From Isochrysis galbana (Eukaryota > Haptophyta > Isochrysidales > Isochrysidaceae): a DNA stretch of 64,000 nt. Of this stretch, positions 56,954-64,000 are shown piece by piece. The notes beneath the pieces are model-generated. The model saw only the letters and a program-made list of their open reading frames with translations, had not been told where the DNA came from and searched no databases. The stretch covers positions 1,166,253 to 1,230,252 of the forward strand of contig CM030937.1 in the NCBI GenBank assembly GCA_018136815.1. The letters run 5' to 3'. Every line of letters begins with the position of its first letter. The stretch's first letter is position 1. A program made the position numbers and the translations under genes.

Positions 56954-59253
56954 CCTTCATCGTCAAGACCGATGGGGCTAGCAAGTTGGGTATCGCCGGC
57001 ATCCTCTCGCAGCTAGGAGACGATAACCGTGAACGAGTCGTTGGGTATTACGCTCGCAGTCTCACCTCGGCCGAACGCCATTGGACGGTGACCGAGATTG
57101 AGCTCTTGGCTGCCCTGGAATCAATCCGAAATTGGCGACCCTACCTTTGGGGGCGTCGGTTCAAGTTAGTCGTTGACCACTCTGCGCTGCGATGGCTGCA
57201 TACCATGAAGGATCAAGTAGCCGGTGGGCCAGCCTCTCGGCTGACTCGGTGGGCTCTCAAGTTGGCTGAGTACCGGTTCGATGTCGAACATAAACCAGGA
57301 GCTGTTCATCAGGATGCTGACGGGCTGTCCCGGCTAGCATCCCTGGAGCCGGAACACGAAGATGAACCACTCGCCGGCCCAGCGCCGCTAGCGGTACGTG
57401 AGCCTAGCTCAGAGTCTCTAGCCGAGCATGAACGGTCTCATCCGGTGGCTGCCATCACGCGCTCCGTAGCTACGGCGCGAGGGCTTCAAGCTTTGGATCG
57501 ATCTCGTCGTCGAGCCTCCGATTCCGGGCCCGCCATCCAGTCCAGTTATTTGGCCCCGCGTACGCCGACTTCCGAAGAGATGAAAGCGGCCCTGGCGGAA
57601 GATCCGTTCGTAGAGCCACTCCTGGGCTCAGGAGAGACGGCCAACCACGAGCCATCAGGCCAAGGGTCGCCTCCGCCAGCCGCCGCCTCAGGCCCCATTG
57701 TCGAAGATGATTCGTGTTCCAGTCCTGTCGCTCCCGCTCCCGCTCCCGCTCAGCCATCCAAGATGTTTCGCCGTTTCGTCGTTCACGATGGGCTCGTCTA
57801 CTATCGCACCGTTCCTGACTCCACCGACCCGGACTCGCTAGTGCTCTATGTTCCGCCCTCGTTGCGGTCTCGCTACCTTTTTGCCTACCACGATCGCTCC
57901 GGTCACCTTGGAGTTTCTCGTATGTCCGGTCTTCTTCGTACTCGGGTATACTGGCCGGGCATGTCTTCCGACGTTGCATCCTACGTCCGGGAATGCCACG
58001 AGTGCACCCTCGCCAAGCCGCTACCTAGGGCTCTAGCGTCGCCCTCCGGTCTCTCCGTGGGTACCTACCCCTTTGATGTGGTCTACTGCGACGTGCTCTC
58101 ACTGGCTCCCACTCACAACTTCGTGCCTGGAGTCTCGGGTTACGACAAGCTGGTCGTCTTCATCGACTCGCTCACTCGATGGATTGAGGCTGAGCCGTCG
58201 AATGGGGATCCCTCGTCGGAGATGGCCTTGGACATGTTCATCCGCTTGATTGTGACGCGTTATGGAGTCCCTAGGCAGCTTCGAACCGACGCCGGTTCGA
58301 ATCTATGTTCGGTTCTTGTTTCGCGTATTCTGGAGCTCACCGGGACTGATTTGTCGAGTACAGAGCCGTACCGACATGAGGGTGTAGGCTTCGTCGAACG
58401 CGCTCAGCAAACGCTCATTCGTTTGATGCGCGCCTCGAACGAGGGTGGCGGTCATTGGGTCGACCATTTGCCGTTCCTACTCCTCTCGTTGAGGGCTTCT
58501 TCCGGTCGTGTTACCTCCCGGTCTCCAGCGTCTTTGATCTTTGGGCGTGAGCTGCGTCTGCCCGCTCAACTCTCTGATCCGAAGTCTGTTTCGCCAACTG
58601 CTCTCGAGGCGGCGTCCGCCGACGTTCGCTCGTACGCATCCAGGCTCAATGCGAGCCTCCGCCTCTCTTGGTCCAGCGCTCTCGAGGCTACCCTAGCCGC
58701 TCAGGCTGAGTCAGTCCGTGACGCTACCATCAAGTCTCAAAGACCAGCTCGTTTCGAACCTGGGGATCGCGTCTGCATGCGATTACCAGGCCATGCCAAC
58801 AAGTTGCAATTCATCTACTCGGGTCCCTACCGCGTCGTAGAGGCTCTGTCCGACACTAGGTACCGACTCCGTGATTTGGAGAACCGGTTAGTCAAGGAGG
58901 AGGTGCATATCTCGAACCTCCGGCCGTATCATACTTTCGTTGATGAAGAGCCGCTGGCTGACGACGAGTACATCGTTGAAAAGTTGCTCGATCGTCGTAG
59001 CCATGGCGATTCTATCGAGTACCTCGTGAAGTGGCGTGGCTATTCTATTCGAGAAGCCACCTGGGAGCCTCGTTCCGAGTTGCTCCGTCGTTGTTCTGAT
59101 TTGCTTGATGATTATGATCGCTCCGTCGAAGAGACTTGTCCAGAAGATGTTGAGTCCCCGGAAGCAACTTCTTCGTCGGCCAGGGATACTCCTCTTCCTC
59201 TCGTTCTCGATGCGCCGTCTTCGCGCACTCGATCCAGGCTCCATTCTCGTTGA
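56954..59253 (+). CDS. Ty3/gypsy-type Pol remnant: RNase H, integrase, chromodomain
   Basis: The frame has no ATG at its start; it opens through the LTR junction and reads about 766 codons. RNase H: KTDGASKLGIAGILSQ, TEIELLAAL and VVDHSALRWL hold the acidic residues. Integrase zinc domain: H-x4-H (YHDRSGHLG) and REC-x2-C (RECHECTLAK). Integrase core DDE: the Asp in VVYCDVLSL, the Asp in LRTDAGSN and the Glu in GFVERAQQTL. The C-terminal GDRVCMRLPG and YSGPYRVVE are the GPY/F region. Chromodomain: YIVEKLLDRR...EYLVKWRGYSIREATWEP, so it is a chromovirus. The frame is intact and has lost only its N-terminal half. Protein expression is doubtful without a start codon. Confidence 0.93.
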
Positions 59254-59630
59254 TCCCATGTCTTGGGTAAGGGACCCGTCCCTCTAGGCTAGCCCCACGC
59301 CTCGGCTAGGGCTCCGAGTTCAAGAGCGAATCATGGAGGTGATGAACGCGTGCTGCCTGCGCTCTACACCCGGCGCAACACCCGAGCAAAGCTCCTGTAA
59401 AAGGGAGAAGTGGGTGGGGCAGTGCGTACGAAAGAGGCCGCCGCGCTAAGCCGCCGATTTCGTGCTCGCTTTGGATCCAAAGGGTGTTCTTGTCTCCACG
59501 TTTCGCTCGCTATGTTCCGTTGCTTCTTGTTCCGATTCTGACCTCTGGTCAGCCCAAGTTCCAGGTTCCAGGTCTCTGTTTCCAGGTTCACCGCTCGACA
59601 TCGGGAGACGTCTCGATCTTAGTCGGGGGG
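59254..59630 (+). other. Untranslated region of the LTR element ending in a purine tract
   Basis: Follows the Pol stop. The last bases before the right LTR, AGTCGGGGGG at 59621-59630, are a short polypurine-type tract, the usual plus-strand primer position. Confidence 0.6.
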
Positions 59631-60954
59631 TGTCGCATTCATCCTAGATGATGCGATTTCCAGGCTCTTGTTTCCAGGTCCTTCGCCGTGCGGCCACACG
59701 GTGAAGCTCAGGTACATCTAGGTTGGTAGGGTTCGTCCCTAGCGATCTAGAATTCGAGTTCTCGTTTCGTTCCTTCTAGCCTGTTTGTCAGGTCTAGATT
59801 CCAGGTTTCCTCCTTTCGGGTAATCTTGACCCAAAGGAGCCAGGTCGCCTGTCACTCGCTGCGCGCTTGTCTCAGGCTCTCGAGTTACCTTGTGAAGGCT
59901 TGTTTAGCTTCTTGCAAGGCTTGTCGTTTCTTGTTGGGTTCCGGTTCTTTCTTGGGACCTGCTGACTTTCGTTGTTGTCCAGGCCTGTTCTTCGTAGGTT
60001 CTGCTTGGCCTGGTTAGGGTTTCGTTGAATCCCCGCGTTCGGCGTTTGGCGTTGGCGTTCGGAAACTTCCTCTCACATTCCCTAGGTCCGCTACCCTTGG
60101 CTTGTAGGTCCTTGCTTCTTTCTTCTCGGTCAAGGTGTTTGGCGAGCGAGTCGGTTGCTCTATCCGCTCGAGATTTGAGGTTTAATTTGCCATCTCCCCT
60201 TGGAGATCGGTGTAGGTTCGCTTCCTAGGTGAGGGAATCTTTCCCCTTGATGCAAGCTACATGCAAGCCTTGGCCCCTTTGGTGTTTCTTCCCCTTGGTT
60301 GCTACTCAGGGTTGTTCGTTAGAAGCGTCTAGAAGGTTCACGCTCAACGGCAAGATTTATTCGGTCGTGAAGACATCTCGTTGCGATCTGTATCCAAAGT
60401 GATCGCCGTGGTCGCGCGACATGACGCTCCCCTTCGGACTCTCCGCTACGTGGGGAAGTTACAACGGAGACACGCTCCGGCCGTCGCTGCGGAGTCTCTC
60501 TCTCTCTCGCTCTCTCTCTCCGTCTCTCGCGACGTGTTTGAGTTATCGGTGATTTGGGGTCGCGGTTGCTTGATAATTTGCTTTGTTTAGGTGAATGATT
60601 CCGGTGTGTTCGTGAGTCGGTGTATCCTGTTGTTCTCAGCTTCGTTGTCCGTCGTTGTTCGCTGCGTCGCTGCACTCAAGCAGCTTAGGCTCCCTCCCTG
60701 AGGGAAGAGTTCTTTGTAGGTCTAACAATCTCTTACAACCCATCACACTAGGGCCGCTAGGAGCGCCTCGCCGCCCCACAGCCCTTCGTTCGCCGTTCGT
60801 TCCCCGTCCAGACACCCAAATGGGGTTGCCCGACCCAGTCCAGAATTTCATTCACCCGACTCCCGGTGGGGAGGAGGGCCAAAGCGCCGCGCTAGCCGCC
60901 GGTGCTGCTCGCGACGGAGTGGCTCAGAGCCCTCCGGCTCCGCTCGACTCGACA
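59631..60954 (+). repeat. 3' LTR, complete (1324 bp)
   Basis: Starts TGTCGCATTC after the purine tract and ends CTCGACTCGACA directly before the target duplication. Contains a TCTC-rich run (60497-60530). Its right boundary is fixed by the host family A sequence resuming at CAGGCATACAGAGG. Confidence 0.85.
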
Positions 60955-61405
60955 CAGGCATACAGAGGCTACTGGGAGGCCCCAATGGCCAGCGTGATGG
61001 GAAGGGAGTGGCGCAAGACGTCTTGGGATACCCTCGTGGCAGGTATCTCGGGGCGCAGTCACTTATTTCTTATATGTCTCGAGGACTGCTCGCGGCCCGA
61101 GCTGTTGAAGCGCCGTTCTTCTTCACGACGAGAGATTCCTTCCCCCGCCCCGGTGCTTTTTCTTGGTGAGTCGCCTGGCGTAGGTCGTTCCCGCCTCACT
61201 GGGTTTCCCTCATTGTAACTTGTGGGGGGTTATAATGGGAGCTGGGGGTTTGCGAGGGGGGAGATTTGAAGGGGAAAGGATGCATATGTGGATGTGTCTA
61301 TGCACCAGCACACGTCAAGGTGTACGGGCAAGTGCGCTGAGGGGTGTCGGGATAGTACCGGGCTAGTGGGAGTAGTGGTACTAACGCTCAGATGTTTTAT
61401 CATAC
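60955..61405 (+). mobile_element. Family A retroelement copy 4, right part
   Basis: Resumes ATACAGAGGCTACTGGGAGG and CCAATGGCCAGCGTG, then skips to AAGACGTCTTGGGAT (an internal deletion relative to 17756-18693) and ends GTACTAACGCTCAGATGTTTTATC. No target duplication was recognised at the outer ends. Confidence 0.85.
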
Positions 61406-61650
61406 GCATGTACATGCGCATGGGGTCATACTAGATACTAGTCGTCCCGGACACATTATCGTAATGGTGGGCATCTTGCGGAAATGAGCAGGGTGGCCGT
61501 TATCTTTGCCTAGACAACAAGACACAAGCAGAGCCACCGTACAAAGAGGGGTAGGAGGAGGCATATGGGAGCTTCATGCCAGGCAATTGTCGTGTGTGCT
61601 GTGCACACACATTATCGGTCCTCCTCTCCCAAACCCGAAATCTGCACACA

Positions 61651-63504
61651 CTACTCGAGCTTGGGCCTAACTTGAGTGTGCACCGCCATGCGCACCACGG
61701 GGGCTCGTTGTCGGCCTGGGATGCACACCACGGCGAATCTTTGAGGTGAAGCGAGCTGCTCCGTGCGCAGTTTACGCAGCCCACCGAGTCGCCCGAGAAA
61801 CGTAGCGCCACGTATACCAACGGCTCCAATTCTAGAGAGCGTTTTACGCCGACTGGACGCCGCCTTCGCGGCCAATGCTTCAGACGAGTCGGCCGAGCTG
61901 ACCTTTGCTGCCAGTGCGAACCCACCCCGCAGGTGTCTTATCACGGAAGAGATTCGCTCTTGCTCGGCAAATAATAGAAGAGCGAGTCCAAATCGGGCGG
62001 TGGACGCTTGTCGCAGGACGAACGCTGCAACAAGCAGCGAAACTGCGACGAGCCTCACAACGGCAACGGAAAGGATTGAAGCAAAAGTGCGCGGACGTGT
62101 TGCAAGCAGCGCATCTGAAATATCGAGCGCATAGAAACCCCGCGCGACCCCACGCTCCACACCGCCAAAGAGGAGGAGAGTACCACCTTTCTCGCCGGCA
62201 GAGCCTTCTTCCCTGTTTGTGCCACTGGCGAGGCTGGGAGGGACGCAAACGAGGGTGTGCTTGTGCCGTGCGCAAGGCAACGCTCCACCGGTCCCAGCGG
62301 CCGTAACCCGGCGCCACGCCCAGCCGCGCAAAATGCCATCGCCGGCGGCAACCTGCGCGCCCTTAGAATCGCTTATCACAATATTTGCCCTATTGACTTG
62401 CATCGGGTGAGCCTTTGCGTCACCCATGTCATCCTCGGCTTCCAAATTCATGACTCCAGCTTCCTTTGTGGAGACCTGCTCACATGTGTCCTCGACTGCA
62501 CCCTCGCTCGATGAACCTGAAGACACCTCTTGGGCGTCATTCTGCCTTTCGAGAATATAGAGTTCATCAGAGAAGCTGCCTCCTTTGCAACCGCCGTGCA
62601 CCCATAGCCGTCCAACACCATCTAGGGTGGCCGCGTGGCCGAAGACGCCGCCCACTGGCCCATTCCCCTGCGCCTCCACCCTTTCCCACACTGCCACATC
62701 AGGGACATCCGATCCGGAAGCCGGCATCAGCCGGAGAATCCACAGGTCATTGTGTGTTATGTCAGCATCCGTGGCCTCGTCTATGGAGTATCCACCATAC
62801 ACCAGCATCCCTCCGCCCAAATTGGCATAGGTAGTGACCGAGCTACCGCTCTTCTCGCTGACTTCCGCATCTTCAGAGGCTCCGGCCACTCGGCTGCTGA
62901 CCCACGCAGCGCAGTGCATGCACCGCGCTGGCGGTTCTGCATCACCTGTGCCCCCGAGTGACGGACTTGTGACGAGCTTCCGCCAAGTCCACGTGCGCGT
63001 GTCAAGCGCGTAGGTGTCGGAGCGCTGTGCCTTGCCATCGAAGCCCCCAAAGACGAGGATGGTTGTCCCATCAGGGCAGAGGACGGCGGTGTGCCCGTCG
63101 CGCGCAGCGGGCAGCGGGCCAGCCACCTCGATCTGACGCCATGAGGACGGCTCGTCTGTGCTGTTGGAAGTGGGAGCGTACTCGAGCACATGGACGTCGT
63201 TGAGGAACTTGCCGTTGTAGCCGCCAAAGATGACCATCTGCCCATCAGCAGTCATTGTGGCAGAATGTCCCTCGCGCTTTGGGGGCGCGTCCGGCAGCTT
63301 GATCTGAGCCCACTCGGAGCGGCCAATGTGGAAGCGAAAGAGGTGGTTGACTGGGTCGAACATGTTGCCTCCGAAAAGGAGCATCGTGCCGTGAAGGGGT
63401 GCGAGCGCAGCAGAGTGGCTATGCCTGGGCGCAGGCCAGCTGCCGTTGGCGGAGAGCTCGATCCAGCCGGCCAGCGCGGCGGCAAGCACCGATGCAAACA
63501 GCAT
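61651..63504 (-). CDS. Kelch-repeat protein with signal peptide and C-terminal transmembrane segment
   Basis: Read from ATG 63504 as 617 residues. The frame is open to 63639, but this start opens a signal-like MLFASVLAAALAGWIEL. At least five kelch blades follow: PRHSHSAALAPLHGTMLLFGGN, KREGHSATMTADGQMVIFGGYNG, ARDGHTAVLCPDGTTILVFGGFDG, GGMLVYGGYS, FGHAATLDGVGRLWVHGGCKGG, and a last one, CARHKHTLVCV...GTLLLFGGV, after a linker. Near the C-terminus a hydrophobic span (ILSVAVVRLVAVSLLVAAFVL) is followed by a basic tail of about 110 residues. The topology would be luminal or extracellular propeller, one membrane pass, cytosolic tail. Partner and function unknown. No intron is needed. Confidence 0.83.
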   Translation of the reverse strand: MLFASVLAAALAGWIELSANGSWPAPRHSHSAALAPLHGTMLLFGGNMFDPVNHLFRFHIGRSEWAQIKLPDAPPKREGHSATMTADGQMVIFGGYNGKFLNDVHVLEYAPTSNSTDEPSSWRQIEVAGPLPAARDGHTAVLCPDGTTILVFGGFDGKAQRSDTYALDTRTWTWRKLVTSPSLGGTGDAEPPARCMHCAAWVSSRVAGASEDAEVSEKSGSSVTTYANLGGGMLVYGGYSIDEATDADITHNDLWILRLMPASGSDVPDVAVWERVEAQGNGPVGGVFGHAATLDGVGRLWVHGGCKGGSFSDELYILERQNDAQEVSSGSSSEGAVEDTCEQVSTKEAGVMNLEAEDDMGDAKAHPMQVNRANIVISDSKGAQVAAGDGILRGWAWRRVTAAGTGGALPCARHKHTLVCVPPSLASGTNREEGSAGEKGGTLLLFGGVERGVARGFYALDISDALLATRPRTFASILSVAVVRLVAVSLLVAAFVLRQASTARFGLALLLFAEQERISSVIRHLRGGFALAAKVSSADSSEALAAKAASSRRKTLSRIGAVGIRGATFLGRLGGLRKLRTEQLASPQRFAVVCIPGRQRAPVVRMAVHTQVRPKLE

Positions 63505-64000
63505 GGTGGTGCCCACCCTCCCTTCTTTCCTCCTTGCCTCCCTCCCGCACGAGCGTGCGCCGAGCCAGCCGGGGAAGGGAGAGGCCGACGACGAGCGACG
63601 GGCGGCGCGGCCTCTCTCCCGCGCGCCGCTACACCGCACCGCACCGCACCCCTTCCCTCGCTATCCCATCCCCACCTAGGGATACTAACTGCTGCTACAT
63701 TTTTACTTCTACTACTACCCTACTAGCGGAAATCAGAGCCACGGGTGTGGTGTGACTAGTAAATGTTTTTCCTTCATCCCCATTCTCCATCGACATCGAC
63801 ACACCATGACAAGTAGGAGACATCCAAATTTTTCGACACACAGGGCACAGGGATGGTGAGAGATGAGCATGAGAGGGAGTCAACCTGAGATTTATTGGAG
63901 AAGCTCGCAGGCGCTAGAAATCGTGGGAGGTGTACTGTGGGCAGGGTATGCAAAGCAGAACATGCCGAAGATGCGCAAAGGCAGATTCTGCACATCCACA
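63505..64000. other. Intergenic, upstream of kelch gene
   Basis: CG-rich leader (63505-63650) with ACCGCACCGCACCGCACC repeats, then AT-richer sequence to the window end. No gene supported. Confidence 0.5.

Larger units (their letters stand above)
56418..60959 (+). mobile_element. Chromodomain LTR retrotransposon, internally deleted, 5-bp target duplication
   Basis: CAGGC at 56418-56422 and 60955-60959 flanks the insert, and the host A sequence is continuous if one copy is removed (compare the intact A copy at 17756-18693). The termini are TGTCG (56423) and CGACA (60954), the inverted ends expected of LTRs. A 531-bp left LTR piece (56423-56953) is joined directly to RNase H coding sequence. 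The remaining 793 bp of that LTR, the primer-binding site, gag, protease and reverse transcriptase are deleted. Confidence 0.92.

Noticed and set aside
1-64000. CRISPR arrays, prophage or bacterial operons
   Set aside because: No spaced repeat array or ribosome-binding-site-led gene clusters; introns, eukaryotic domain types and retroelements point to a eukaryotic nuclear genome.

Overview
The window looks like nuclear DNA of a single-celled eukaryotic alga. Host genes are intron-poor, with only short GT-AG introns (84 to about 300 bp). They encode eukaryotic families: a NEK-type kinase, a WDR54-like propeller, an RCC1 protein, a tail-anchored FKBP, a TPR dioxygenase and a kelch protein. Several proteins begin with a signal-like segment. 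The HIT protein at 3.3-3.9 kb has a presequence of the kind used to enter plastids of red-algal secondary origin (a signal peptide ending ALA followed by Phe, then a basic transit region), so a haptophyte or stramenopile is my best guess. This is an inference, not an identification.

Layout of host genes. 1-2038 (-) kinase with C-terminal WD40 repeats, running off the left edge. 3257-3868 (-) HIT protein. 5585-6052 (-) broken Cys-rich/VWD-like gene beside a 17-bp minisatellite. 8432-9619 (+) flavin amine oxidase. 10703-11386 (+) unknown. 14140-16164 (-) TPR-phytanoyl-CoA dioxygenase, head-to-head with a second 2OG-Fe(II) oxygenase at 16422-17456 (+). 21082-22209 (+) secreted-type phospholipase A2. 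24999-26267 (+) WDR54-like. 26980-29931 (-) patatin/cPLA2-like lipase. 30744-36893 (+) a very long Sfi1-like/RCC1 protein. 42500-44321 (-) FKBP-TPR-TM. 46929-48056 (+) pseudouridine synthase fused to a cold-shock domain. 53112-54089 (+) LCMT-family methyltransferase. 61651-63504 (-) kelch membrane protein. No operon-like organisation is seen; the only clear coupling is the shared 257-bp upstream region of the two dioxygenases.

Between the genes lies a dense set of retroelements. Family B is a LINE (gag-like ORF1 with a CCCH finger; ORF2 ending in a zf-RVT-like knuckle). Both long copies have lost the endonuclease and reverse transcriptase cores at different breakpoints. Family D is short and non-coding but shares B's 5' and 3' ends. 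Families A and C, and a composite element at 37774-42158, also occur. Four insertions are bounded by exact 16-17 bp target duplications, and these families end in T-rich tails (homopolymer T, or TTA repeats in A). A separate chromodomain LTR retrotransposon (56423-60954) has inserted into an A copy with a 5-bp duplication and carries a large internal deletion. The composite element, which holds an inverted LINE body inside a single pair of target duplications, and the swapping of 5' and 3' ends between families are the most unusual content of the window.
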